From: Doris montereyensis
Taxonomy: Eukaryota; Mollusca; Gastropoda; Nudibranchia; Dorididae
NCBI GenBank assembly: GCA_037039925.1
Contig: JAXRKP010000087.1
Coordinates: 167,501-231,500, forward strand
Direction: 5' to 3'
Length of the DNA: 64,000 nt
In this document: one piece after another, positions 1-49,962 of the stretch
Position numbering within the stretch: position 1 is the first letter of the stretch
Layout: every line of letters starts with the position of its first letter
Translations under genes and position numbers: made by a program
Notes under the pieces: model-generated
The model's database searches: none
Told to the model about the DNA's origin: nothing
What the model saw: only the letters and a program-made list of their open reading frames with translations

Positions 1-740
1 TCATGATAATGTGTGTCCATTCAAACTCTCATGAGGTATAATGTATCTCTGTTCAATCCATTCGAAAGAGTGACTTGGCGAAAGCAAGGAACTACTACCA
101 TGAGGTATAATGTATAAAGGTCAAAACAGTGTCACCGGTATAAAGTACTCATTATAATGTATAAAACTTCAAAACCCTTAGCGAAACACTACTACATGAG
201 GTATAATGTCTGTTTCAAAGTCGAAAGCATGACGTCATGAAGAATTGTGTTAACTTCTCTCCGTCTTCACCATGAGGTATAATGTATAAGCCTTCATTTC
301 AAACTTCTACTAACTGCCACCTATCCACCCTGAGTATAATGTATAACTAGGTCCATTCAAACTTGGCGAAAGCAATGACACGGTACACCATGAGGTATAA
401 TGTATAACTAGATCCATTCAAACTTACTGGCGAATACTACACCATGAGGTATAATGTATAACTAGGTCCATTCAAACTTCGAAACTAACTGTATAATGTA
501 TAACTAAGATCCATTCAAACTTGGCGAAAGCAATACTACTACACCATGAGGTATAATGTATAACTAGATCCATTCAAACTTGGCGAAAGCGAACTACTAC
601 ACCATGAGGTATAATGTATAACTAGATCCATTCAAACTTGGCGAAAGCAATGGCGAACTACTACACCATGAGGTATAATGTATAACTAATCCATTCAAAC
701 TTTGAAAGCAATGGCGAACTACCACACCATGTGGTATTGT
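1..740. repeat. Minisatellite, unit about 54-64 bp, running off the left edge
   Basis: At least ten imperfect copies of a unit built from CATGAGGTATAATGTATAAC, a TAGATCCATTCAAAC block and TTGGCGAAAGCAATGGCG. Unit length varies by internal deletions. The array continues beyond base 1. Confidence 0.92.
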
Positions 741-761
741 GACAAGGTCCATTCAAACGTG

Positions 762-1085
762 ATTTGATTTAATTTGACTTTTACCCACATTCACAACCAA
801 GGGAGTTTTGGGGTCTTTGGTAAGATTTTTCTCCTTTTTTTTTTTTTGCTTGTGCTAATTATCCTGTAAACATTCAAGTGATCTTTTAACATGTGGAGTG
901 TTGTGATCACACCATGAGATCTCCTTTCTATCGTCCGTCTCCGATGGGACTAGCTGTCGATCCACCTATCTGGAGCAGGGGTGGTTTTACTTGAAAAAAA
1001 TCGTCCAACCTATCGGGCATGAACCCACGACCATTTAGTCGAGAGGCTGTAAACGCCTTGCCTTTGGACCAACCCCCCTCCGTCA
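762..1085 (-). mobile_element. SINE-A copy 1 (tRNA-derived)
   Basis: This family of about 320 bp occurs seven times in the window. Read on the minus strand it begins with a tRNA-like head (A-box-like TAGTCCAGAGGC, then an anticodon-arm-like CTCTCAACCAAAAGG and a B box close to GGTTCGAATCC). It then holds a conserved body with CCATTGGAG/CGGAG and CAACACTGCATGTTAAAGAT, and TTACAGGGCAG near the end. This copy carries an internal poly-T insertion. Confidence 0.75.
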
Positions 1086-1261
1086 ACCCCCACCCTGGAG
1101 CAGGGGGTGGGACGGCGAAAGTGAAGGCGGCACGGAAAGCAATGGCAAATTACAACACTATTTATATGCTGTTTGATAAGAAAAATCATTACCCTGCTGT
1201 TATGGATTGCCCTTCGTTCAAAAACAGCGCATGTGACTTGTGTTTATCTTCATTCGGTCTG

Positions 1262-1580
1262 TGGCGACTACGTGATCCAGAGGCAAGGTGTTGGTCTCTC
1301 AATCAAAAGGTCAACAATGGTTCAAAGTTCAAGCCCCGGCGGTTTAACGTTTTTCTCGAGTAAAACCCAACTCTCCCCCACTGATCCAGGTAAAGGGGAT
1401 CGAAACCTAGTCCCACCATAGACAGTCGATAAAAAGGAGATCCAGTGTGCATATCACAACACTGTGCTCGCTTAAGATCTCTTTGCTGTTTACAGGGCAG
1501 TCATGTCAAATTAGATATCCTTCCACAACCAAGACCCCGAGAAATTACCAGTAGCAGTGTGGGTAAATTCAAATCAAATT
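1262..1580 (+). mobile_element. SINE-A copy 2, inverted relative to copy 1
   Basis: The head GTGATCCAGAGGCAAGGTGT and GGTTCAAAGTTCAAGCCCC, then the body with CATATCACAACACTG and CTGTTTACAGGGCAGTCATG. It lies in the opposite orientation about 180 bp from copy 1, so the pair could form a hairpin. Confidence 0.78.
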
Positions 1581-1804
1581 GAGATCAAAACATACTGATT
1601 CTTTTTGCTTGTCATTGTCATTTTACACATTCACAAGAAACGTCACCAATTGTTGTGACATGACATTACCAGTTACAGTAACACTTGAATTTGTTAAGTT
1701 TATATCAGGGGGTGAGGGGGGTTCCTCTCAGTTTTCTATCTTCTTTATACAAGTAGTAATCTTAATTTTTGTTTGTGGTGCGTGTTGGGAGTCGTTAGTT
1801 ATAG

Positions 1805-2135
1805 GTTTTTGATTTGATTTGATTTACTCACATCCACAACTAAGGTGATCTCGGGGTTTTCGGTAGGATTTTGAATTTTGCCCGGACTGCCCTGTAAACA
1901 GCCAAGGGATCTTTACATGCACAGAGTGTTGTGATCTGTACACGGGACCTCCTTTTTATCGTCTATCTCCAATGGGACTAGGTGTTGATTCGATCCACTT
2001 ACCTGAACCAGGGGGGGTAGATTTTGCTCGAAAAACACGAGAAAATTATTCAACCGTTGGCGGGGCTCAAATTCAGAATCCACTACCTCTTGGTTGAGAG
2101 GCCGACACCTTGCCTCTGGACTACTGAATCCCCTC
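1805..2135 (-). mobile_element. SINE-A copy 3
   Basis: Well preserved. It shows GATTTGATTTGATTTACTCA at its 3' flank, CTGCCCTGTAAACAGCCAAG, TGTTGTGATCTG and the reverse complement of the tRNA-like head ending GGACTACTGAATCCCCT. Confidence 0.8.
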
Positions 2136-2539
2136 GTTATAGGTGGGGAGGAGTCGTGGAGGTTGTTTTTTAACTTTTGTTGAAGACAGAAAGGGGGGGG
2201 GGGGGCGTTGTTGTTGTTGGGGGTATTTGAATTTGTTGTTTGGCAATTCTAAATAAGCTAAAATTTCTAGATACACATTTAATTAAATATGTATAAGAAT
2301 AAAGAGACAATAACATCATTGCACTTGAGCGGAGGTTAATTCTTTGTTAACCTAGATTCAAGGTTATTGTTAGCATTAGCAGTCGGATGTGATTCAGACT
2401 TACAAGTTTAACCCGCACAGCCCTTTTTGAACTGCCAATGCCAAGAGTTCTTAACTTGGGCAACACCTTATAATGTGATTGTGACCCGAAATTTTTTTTT
2501 TTTGCTCCTGTAAAGTATAAGAGTATGCTACGGTTTCGA

Positions 2540-2690
2540 TTCATTGAAATTTGCCTAGTCCACCATAAGCGGTGATCTCAGGGTGAATTGAGAAAGTGAA
2601 AACTGGAAGATGAAAGAAAGATAAGTAAAAGAATGAAAGGAAAGACGTAGAACCTACCAGCAGCAGCCGCTAATCGTCCACATACAGGTA
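2540..2690. repeat. SINE-C-like short dispersed repeat, copy 1
   Basis: A family of about 120-150 bp that recurs at least nine times. Core blocks are CATCCACCAT..GCGGTGAT, CAGGGTGAATTAAGAGGAAA, GATGAAAGATAAGTAAAAG, GAAAGAAGTAGGACCTACCA and CAGCAGCACCCGCCAAC. No tRNA-like head or terminal inverted repeat was recognised, so its class is open. Confidence 0.75.
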
Positions 2691-2884
2691 CTAGTACTAC
2701 CTGGCAACGGCAGATGATAGTTTAAAACTAAAAAAGTATCAAGGTACAATGTAGCATTACATATTCATACTCAGAGCTGCCAACCCCATGAACAGAAACA
2801 GGAGATTGCTTGCCAAAAAGAGGAAGATTTGAAGAAGAAAAAAATGTACATTAGTGTACAATTTGAAAATGTGGACAGGAGATT

Positions 2885-3175
2885 TTGATTTCATCTACCG
2901 TCATCCACAACTAAGATGATTGTGGGGCTTTTGGTAGGAGTTTTAATTTTGCCCAGTCTGCCCTGTAAACAGCCGAGGGATCATTGTGCACCAAGTGTTG
3001 TGATCAGCACGCGAGACCTTCTTGTTTATCATTCGACTCTGATGGGACTAGGTGTTGATCCACCTGCCTGGACCAGAAAAACTAAAGATAATTTTTCAAC
3101 CACTGATGGGATTTGAACCCATGACCTTTGGGTTGGGAGGCCGACACCCTGGCTCTGGACTACCGAATCCCCTGG
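2885..3175 (-). mobile_element. SINE-A copy 4, best tRNA-like head
   Basis: The reverse complement reads GGGGATTCGGTAGTCCAGAG at the 5' end and GGGTTCAAATCCC as B box about 60 bp later, the spacing of a pol III internal promoter. The body motifs are shared with copies 1-7. A true tRNA cloverleaf cannot be drawn. Confidence 0.82.
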
Positions 3176-3384
3176 TACAGGAGAATCAAAAAATGCTCAA
3201 GTAGCGAGCAATCTCAATAAAATCATACAAATCCGCCATTTTTTTTAGCAGCAGATTGGCAGCACTGCATATTACAATTGGAACGACTGTCTCTGGTTTC
3301 TAGCCAAAGCAAGTAAAACCACTTGATTTCCCATTAGAAGTAAGGACAAGTCAGTTGAGTAACCAGTAGTATTAGGTAATGGAT

Positions 3385-3690
3385 TGTTTCATTTGAATTA
3401 TCCTTGTCTACCATAGGTGGTGATGTCATAGTGAATTAATTAAGAGGAAACAGCCAGATGAAAGACGTGAAATCATTACAAAGAAATATCAGTAGCACTG
3501 CCAAACACCCACACAGATCTAAAAAAAGAAATTCATCAACAGTACATATAAAATGAGACACAAATAAATGTCTTTATTAACAACTTCATGCATCAATCTG
3601 AAACAATTCAATAACCCCATCAACGGCAAGATGAAAGATAAGTGAAAGAGTGAAAGGAAAGAAGTAGGACCTACCACTACCAGTCGTACC
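3385..3690. repeat. SINE-C-like repeat, copies 2 and 3 (fragments)
   Basis: Fragments at about 3385-3500 (CTACCATAGGTGGTGATGTC, GTGAATTAATTAAGAGGAAA) and 3590-3690 (AAGATGAAAGATAAGTGAAA, GAAGTAGGACCTACCACTAC). Confidence 0.68.
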
Positions 3691-3951
3691 ACTCAACTTG
3701 ACACTCCATCACATTGCACTCATGCTCTATATTCAAAGTCTGATACAAATAATCAGTATTACATAGTCAAACTAAAGCAATTTTAGCATGACAAACAGGA
3801 CTGTCAGTTACTTTTACTGTGCTCTTGTGTCTTAATTCATAAGAACAATAAACATGAACAAGTGCTAACCATATAATAAATATGTAAATCATAGCTTTGG
3901 AAAAACTAACTGTTTATGTACAGAAATAGATCAATCAATACAAATATTGTA

Positions 3952-4395
3952 TACACTGTCGAGCTTGTTTAAAACGGAATCAGATGGGAGTGGCCATATT
4001 TTTCCATTTCAATTTCAGACAGATTCCACTCTAGACAGTGGAAACTACATAATAATACTACCCATTATGTACAAAAGTTATAATAATATGGACTATGATA
4101 ATACAATATAACATATAAATATGTACTCTCATTACATGTATGTGTATAACAAACAGGGATATACTCAGTAACATTAAAAATGACATTGTACATGTATGTA
4201 GATTATGTGTGTGTGTATGAGTGAGTGTGTTTGTGTTCTTGTTGGAAGGAAGTTTTCAGTTTCAGACTACCGTAAGAGAGCAGATTTTAATTTCCGTTTC
4301 CTCTTTAGACAGATAGAAAATATAGCAAATTATCAAGGGAATCGGGGACGTTCCATTTTAGACAGGTTTCCACTTTTGACAGGTTTGACTGTCTA
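3952..4395. mobile_element. Pogo/Tigger-like MITE, about 440 bp
   Basis: Left end TACACTGTCGAGCTTGTTTA and, on the other strand from the right end, TAGACAGTCAAACCTGTC are related inverted ends with TA outside. Subterminal copies of CAGACAGATTCCACT and GACAGGTTTCCACTTTTG repeat the end motif. No transposase remains. Family assignment is by end resemblance only. Confidence 0.55.
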
Positions 4396-4639
4396 TGAGC
4401 GACAGTTCAATTTTTTCTCATAAAACACATGACACCATGTTGTTATTGAATTCCTCACTGTGAAAAGTCATGCACCTATCCTACATGGACATTCAAGGAT
4501 GAATGAGTGTTGTCGAAGGTAGCGCCTGTGTTGATATGATTGAGTACTGTCCGGAAGCAAGCAAAAAGTTGGGAAGGGAAACAATCCAGTCAGGATGAGA
4601 CCACATGGTCATGCCCACAGTAGGTGACTTATTGATTGA

Positions 4640-4760
4640 TTATTGAACTTTAAACCATCCACCTTATGCAGTGATCTCAAGGTGAATCAAAAGGAATCAT
4701 CAAGATAAAAAGTGAAAGGAATGTAGTGGGACCTACCAGGATTGCCTGCAAAATGCCCAC
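4640..4760. repeat. SINE-C-like repeat, copy 4
   Basis: AACCATCCACCTTATGCAGT, ATCTCAAGGTGAATCA and GTAGTGGGACCTACCAGG. Confidence 0.7.
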
Positions 4761-5650
4761 ATGACCCATAACAGCCACAGGTGTACAGCATCAAGTAGTG
4801 AATAGAATGTGAGGATAAATGAACTCGATACAAAAATAACTAGATCAGGCTGTCAAACAAACATAGTCCCATCCTCAAACATTGATTGCCACCTACACTC
4901 GTTTTACCCAGTAAGACTGTCTTAACAAATTGTCAACAGAAACTAAACTCAGCAGTAACGGTGAAGATTTCAAAAATCAAATCAAACACATCATTTCAAA
5001 ATTAAATGACAGTGGTTAAATTCGAAATCAGACAGTAACACTCTAAAAACCAGTTAATCAGGAACTACTCTAAGGATGAAGAATTAATTTATGCAACTTG
5101 TGTCCAGTGGAGATGTCTTGCTGTATTGGCTAATTGGGATTTCAAAGAGGCCAGTCAACCACATTGTTCAGGATTGCTGATTCTTGAAATGAATGTTTTT
5201 CAAATCAGTCTGTCAGCAACTTTTGATTCTCATCCTTCAAAATGCTTGCGCATCTCCTGGTGTATTCCCATCCACACAAGTCTCCTCACAGACAACGCTC
5301 TCCCAGAGAAAAAAAAATAAGTAAGACATTCAACATGTTATTTTAATTTTAACCACGCATCCATGTAGGCCTAAATAATGATTTGTTATCTCTTATGTTT
5401 TCTACATACACTACATTAAAAGTGATTCTGTGCTTTTCTGACATTGCAGGCAAGTGTCATCAGATCTAGCTATAATTAATGAGTTAAGGATTATATCATG
5501 ATGTTTAAAAAAATAATTACATAAAGTAGAATTTGTTTTACCAACCCTCGTGTGTACATATATAATACATTCATAATAGAAGGGACAAGATACAAAAACT
5601 AATGATGCAACATCAACAACATAGCCAGAAAAAGAAGGAAAAACAATTAA
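4760..5650. other. Region downstream of POLR1A, no gene recognised
   Basis: AT-rich unique sequence, presumably the POLR1A 3' UTR (on the minus strand) and flank. The 64-codon frame at 5126 has no support. Confidence 0.5.
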
Positions 5651-44662
<39,012 letters not shown>

Positions 44663-44805
44663 CCATCTTGTTCTCTCTTTTGCTTTGATCTACAATTGAA
44701 AAAGAAGTAAATATCTAGCAACCTATATATTATATTAGTACTCAAAAATTATTTTGATCAGTAAGCATTAAATACTAAAGGGAATAACATTTATAAAAGA
44801 TACAA

Positions 44806-44995
44806 AGATTTCTTTACTGCTGTAAATAAATACGGAAATATCTCAGTGAGGTTTTGTAGGCAGCATCATCTTTTTCTCTCTTTTGCTTCTAACAATTGGA
44901 AAAGTAAATATCTAGCCACTTATATATCAGTACTCAAAAAATTATCTTAATCAATGAGCATCAAATACAAAAGGAATAACACTTATAAGCGTTAT
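44806..44995 (-). pseudogene. Tandem duplicate of the POLR1A exon 1 region
   Basis: Compared with 44600-44800, this segment repeats GATTTCTT(T/C)ACTGCT, TCTCAGTGAGG, TTTTGTAGGCAGCAT, TCTCTCTTTTGCTT, AAGTAAATATCTAGC and GTACTCAAAAA in the same order. The copied exon opens MLPTKPH and then stops, so it does not code. The intron side and upstream side are both included. Confidence 0.75.
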
Positions 44996-44999
44996 GACA

Positions 45000-46750
45000 T
45001 TTTAACATTTGGATGAAAACGATAGACTTGTGAAGACATACACATACTTTAATATGAAGGATTTCCGTAGGTAGGCACATCCAAGGGACATTTACTGATA
45101 TTTATAAAAATTTTGGTAAAAATACAAAAGGCGGTTTCAGTTACATCAATATTTCAGGACTGTGAAACTGGTTATGGTCATTTTGGATAATCTGACACGG
45201 TGTGAGACTCAAGACAACGGACAGTTTATTTGAACACAGGCAGGCCAAATGTCAATGGACAGTATGATATATATCAGACTGGGACCAACCATTGATTCAA
45301 AAGTGTCTGAATTTTATTGCTTGTATATCGACCAAAATTTTTTAAAGTGAAACTCACTTGATTTAAATGATTTGCATAATACTGCAAGGATGCTGCATAA
45401 TAACTGATTCACCTTTTGTAAAATCTATCACAATCTCTGAAGGCTGAACCCTCCCCCATAATAGTAATAATAATGAAGATATTCACATCTATAGCTATAG
45501 CACTCAATCCCGTGGAAGACAGCTCTAAGCACAAACAAAATCCTGACTACAATTACATATATATACAAGCATATCAAAAAACAAAAACAAAACATCTTTT
45601 ATATTCACAGCATAGCTATAATGAGACTAGCCCATTACATTAGCTGAAAGGAGGTGTGTTCGTAGACCTGTTTTAAATCTGATCAAACTCCATCAACCCA
45701 GGAGTTAAATCCCTCCTGAACTCATCCAAATACCTGTGCCTTGCAAAGATTCAGGTTTTTAATTTATCGCATCTGATTTGATTTTTATCTACAGCTAATA
45801 ATATTATAATACGTATATATATATAGATATAGATATAATATAAGTAGGTCTCAGGTTTTTGTGGTAGGATATTTTTACTTTGTAAAAGACTGCCCTGTAA
45901 ACAGCCAAGGAATATTTAACGTGCCAGTTTTGTGATTTGCATGGTACCTCCTTCTTTAACATCCGTCTCCGTAGGACAAGATCTAGGTGTCCATCCATCC
46001 CCCTGAATCAGGGCAGTTGATCCAGTACACGGGACCAGGGGGTAGATCCTGATCTCTAAGTCTTACTAAAAGGACTCAAGAAAAGCTTTCAACTATCAAT
46101 GCTTGAAGTCACAACCTTTTGGTTGCAAGGCCGACACCTTGCCTCTGAACTACTCACCTAGCTCCCCCCCAAAAACATCTGACTGAGGAGTGGTCAAAAG
46201 TGCAATAAATATTATATTAATTAGATCTAAATGACAATAAGAATAAGTGACAATATTCCAAAGGAGTTCCGTAGTCATGCACATCCAACAGATAGTATGA
46301 TAGTATAAATCTGTGTGTGTGTGTGTGTTTCTCTCATACTAACACTAATATACCATACACTTAGAAACTTACCAAAGCCTAGCCTATCATTACTATCAAA
46401 AAAGTAAGCTAAAGTAACGACACGTGAGTCAATGGTTAAGACATCCTCTGGCTCCTTTCCATTTTCTCTATGGCTTTGACTGTCCCTATCTATTTTGTCT
46501 CACACTCGTCGTTTGTCACCGTGAGTTTCGTCTCAATTTGTTCTCAACACGATAAGAGAATAAAACACATTGAAGTTTCTCTTCACGTGTTCGTGTTATG
46601 ATTGTATGGTTCTAAAGGTGTGTTTTTCAAGGAGATTACCACAAAATCTCTTCTTTTGAGTAACGGGCAAATGGTACTCTCGCCATTTTTAAAAGATAAA
46701 TATCCGATACAAATATTTTTTTGTGCTTATTTCATTTACATAGTAGTAAG
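45000..46750. other. 5' flank of POLR1A
   Basis: Apart from SINE-A copy 7 and a short TG run (46313-46327), unique AT-rich sequence. No TATA box or CpG-rich promoter was recognised for POLR1A, so the real 5' UTR and promoter position are unknown. Confidence 0.5.
45850..46165 (-). mobile_element. SINE-A copy 7
   Basis: Contains GACTGCCCTGTAAACAGCCA, GGAATATTTAACGTGCCAG and the tRNA-like head ending CTTGCCTCTGAACTACTCAC. It lies between the two host genes. Confidence 0.77.
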
Positions 46751-46756
46751 CATAGC

Positions 46757-46814
<58 letters not shown>

Positions 46815-46815
46815 T

Positions 46816-46861
<46 letters not shown>

Positions 46862-46925
46862 AAGCAGTGACAGTAGCAGTAGTAGATTTGATAGCAGTAG
46901 TGGTAGTAGTAGTATTAATAGTACA
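46757..46925. repeat. (TAG)n trinucleotide array 1
   Basis: Two long pure TAG/AGT runs separated by TGTGTAG, then decaying variants. Confidence 0.97.
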
Positions 46926-47037
46926 ATATAGTAGTAATACATGAAGTAGTGACAGTAGAAGTACAAAATGTAGCAGTATTAATAGTAGTAGTTGTGGTAG
47001 TATTAAGTGAAAATAAGGACATTAAATAATATTATTA

Positions 47038-47132
47038 TTAGTAGTGGTGGTGGTGGTGGTGGTGGTGGTGGTGGTAGTCGTTGTAGTAATAGTAATAGTA
47101 GGCCTAGTAGTAGTACATTATAGCAGTAATAC

Positions 47133-47193
<61 letters not shown>

Positions 47194-47235
47194 ATAGTAG
47201 TAGTTGTAGTAGTAGTAGTAGTAGTACTGTGGTAG
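47038..47235. repeat. (GTG)n changing into (TAG)n, array 2
   Basis: Begins GTGGTGGTGGTGGTGGTGGT and changes to AGT repeats with an intervening GGCCTAGTAG that is also seen in the array at 56.1 kb. Confidence 0.96.
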
Positions 47236-47794
47236 TAGAAGGAGTAGGAATACGCCCTGCGCCTCCGTTCCTCCCTCCTTCCTCTTCCTCCCTCATCTTC
47301 GCGATCATTCTAGTTACATTTACCATCGTCATCGTCTTTATCTGTATCAGTAGCATTAAATCGATAGTACATGTAAATGCTTTACTACAATGTAAAAAAA
47401 AAGTAAGTTACATACTGAGAGTTGAGAGTAGGGAAACAGGAATATAATTCTGATTTTTCTAGGTAATGCGGCAAAACGTGATAGTTCGTCATTGGTTCCC
47501 ACGCCGCCTTTACTTTCGCCGAGTCTGAATAGATTTAGCCGCCCATTCCGCTGCTGTGTCGTCAAGAGGGCCAGAATTATTTGCTCGCTTTGGACCCGAA
47601 CTCGGGCCTCCTGTGTAGTGATCAGAGCTACATGCGCCTCTTACTACAATGTAGATGTATTATTATCATCGTTATCGTCATCATCATCCTTGTCACCATC
47701 TTCATCCTTATCATTATCAGTATCAGTTGGTTACCCTTGATATCAGTAACATTATTACGATAATCAGTAATATGTTAGTATCATTGATGTTATT

Positions 47795-47827
47795 ATTATT
47801 ATTAGTAGTAGAAGTAGTAATTGTCGA

Positions 47828-47893
<66 letters not shown>

Positions 47894-47941
47894 TGTTGTG
47901 TAGTAGTAGTAGTAGTAGTAGTAGTAGCAGCAGGCAGCAGC

Positions 47942-47972
<31 letters not shown>

Positions 47973-48069
47973 ATAGTAGTAGTAGTAGTAGTAATAGTAG
48001 TAGTAGCAGTTGTTGCTGTTGTTGTTGGCAGTAGTAGCAGTAGTAGTAGTAGCAGTGCAGCAGTAGTAG

Positions 48070-48119
<50 letters not shown>

Positions 48120-48155
48120 TATAGTAGTAGTAGAAGTAATAGTTGTAGTATCAAT
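47795..48155. repeat. (TAG)n array 3 with CAG interruptions
   Basis: About 360 bp of AGT repeats interrupted by GCAGCAGGCAGCAGCAG and GTTGTTGCTGTTGTTG. Confidence 0.97.
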
Positions 48156-48539
48156 ATTTTCGTTGTTGTTTTTATCAGTACTGTTGTTGTTGTTCATCAT
48201 GCTGTTTCTATTTCTGGTATTATTTATCCATTTCAATCTTAGGTCACGACCTGAATTTATTAATTCAACAATATGACAAACAAACTTGTTATACCCCGGT
48301 GGTATAAATTACGATTATTGATCAAGTCAGTGGGCCTACTCGATATTGAGGTTACGAAGGCAAACGTGAACGATATTATTCTAAATTTTAAAATATAAAA
48401 CCTGTTGAAAACGTCGGCTTAGGTAAATGGAAATTATAACCAAAGACATGGAAACAATTAGATTTTCATTAATTAAACATCATTTTTGGGAGCTGTATAG
48501 AGTGTAAGCAGTATAAAGGCTTAAAAAAAAGTGTTCTCA

Positions 48540-48950
48540 ATCCTGAACGAACATTTTCCACTCTGCCTTGTCCTTCACCAACTTGTTGAGATTATCTCAG
48601 GACTTGTCGATTCTTTCAATTTCCATGATGATATGTTCACATTACTCGTAGCCTTCTCTTCCTATTTGTTGTTTTTTTTTTGGGGTTCAAGAGCAATGCA
48701 TCTGTTTACAATACTGGAAGATATTGTCCTTATCATCTTCATCTTATTGTATCATTTTCCATTTCTTCTTGTTTCGAGTTATTTGTTACCAAATGTCTTC
48801 GTTTTCGTGATTGTTTCTGGCTATCCGTTTTTTAAATTTTATTTCTTGAACACTCGTTTCAAAATGTTTAGAGATTTGTGTTCAAAACGGACATATTCCA
48901 TCTTTCGCTTCACAGAGGAAGACAAATTTGATGTAAAAATTAACTAGTGT
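48540..48950 (-). mobile_element. Possible LINE C-terminal relic
   Basis: The minus strand contains MEIERIDKS, a stop, then DNLNKLVKDKAEWKMFVQD, which resembles the last residues of some RTE-type LINE proteins (W-D-x-L-x-x-L-A/V-x-D-R-x-x-W). The rest is unreadable. The 138-codon open frame on the plus strand over this segment is probably accidental. Confidence 0.35.
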
Positions 48951-49481
48951 TACTATATTTGTTTTGATCGAGATATTTCTGTCTTGTCAAACGTTAATTA
49001 TCTTGTTGAAATCTGTATGTACGCTGTCAATCCGCGTTTTGTCGTCTGCTTGTGTTATACGCTTACCTTCATCATTGATGCTGCTGTATGACGTTTTCTA
49101 ACAAGCCATCATTTACTGCAACTGCTATTGTGTTCTTACATTTCCTTTTCATATATGTTTGTTTATTTTTTCTTGTTTGTTTTGGTGTGGATGTTTAGAC
49201 TAATACATTTTAATACTCTTGCTATTTTACCTACTTGGTTTTGACTTGATATTCGCCCGTTGTGTGATGCCTCAATATTTAAACGTGTGTGTTTTAACCT
49301 CAGGCGTGAACGTCCGTTGTAATGAGGCTCTATATTCCTCTGTCATTTAGTGATTATTTAAGGAGTTACATCATAGAATGGACCCATGATTACATGTTGT
49401 ATTTATAAAAAGTAAAGAGGAAATACGAGATTGAATATGAAGGCCTAATAGGTAGAACAGAGACAGTACAAAGACTGAAAA

Positions 49482-49508
49482 GTTTCGATCAAAACCGCCC
49501 TTCCTCAG
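49482..49508 (-). ncRNA. Hammerhead-like core (CTGAGGA...GAAAC)
   Basis: The minus strand carries CTGAGGA, 15 bases with little pairing, then GAAAC. The core boxes fit CUGANGA and GAAA, but stem II is poor. Possibly a relic of a Penelope terminal repeat just beyond the CR1 3' end. Confidence 0.3.
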
Positions 49509-49769
49509 TCACACAGTAACGATACAAGAATGATTTAGTGGTTGTGAGTGACACTATATGGCGCCAAAAGGTTGCCAGTCATGTGATGACCCATCACGTA
49601 GATTCCATGAGTAAGCCTCATAACAATAGAAACCAAATGTATATGTGTAATTTTAAAAATATAAGAAAGTGAAAAGAAAGAAGGGGAAAAGGAAAAAAGA
49701 AAATAAGGGAGTGAGGTAAAGCCGCTAATGAGCAGAGACAGACAACTAAATTAACAGGGGAATAAATAT

Positions 49770-49930
<161 letters not shown>

Positions 49931-49962
49931 GGGAAGTCATACTGCTATTATAATGATAAAGT

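Noticed and set aside
1..740. Direct repeats that might be read as a CRISPR array
   Set aside because: Units of 54-64 bp vary throughout, there are no unique spacers, and the DNA is clearly eukaryotic.
1019..1421. Two overlapping frames of 82-114 codons
   Set aside because: They run through two opposed SINE-A copies and are explained by them.
46602..48236. Open frames of poly-Val, poly-Ser, poly-Tyr and poly-Leu
   Set aside because: By-products of TAG/AGT trinucleotide arrays; likewise 13518-13763 (ATT array) and 56032-56340.
48531..48947. 138-codon hydrophobic frame on the plus strand, possible membrane protein
   Set aside because: AT-rich, no family features; the opposite strand shows a LINE-like C-terminus, so the frame is probably accidental.
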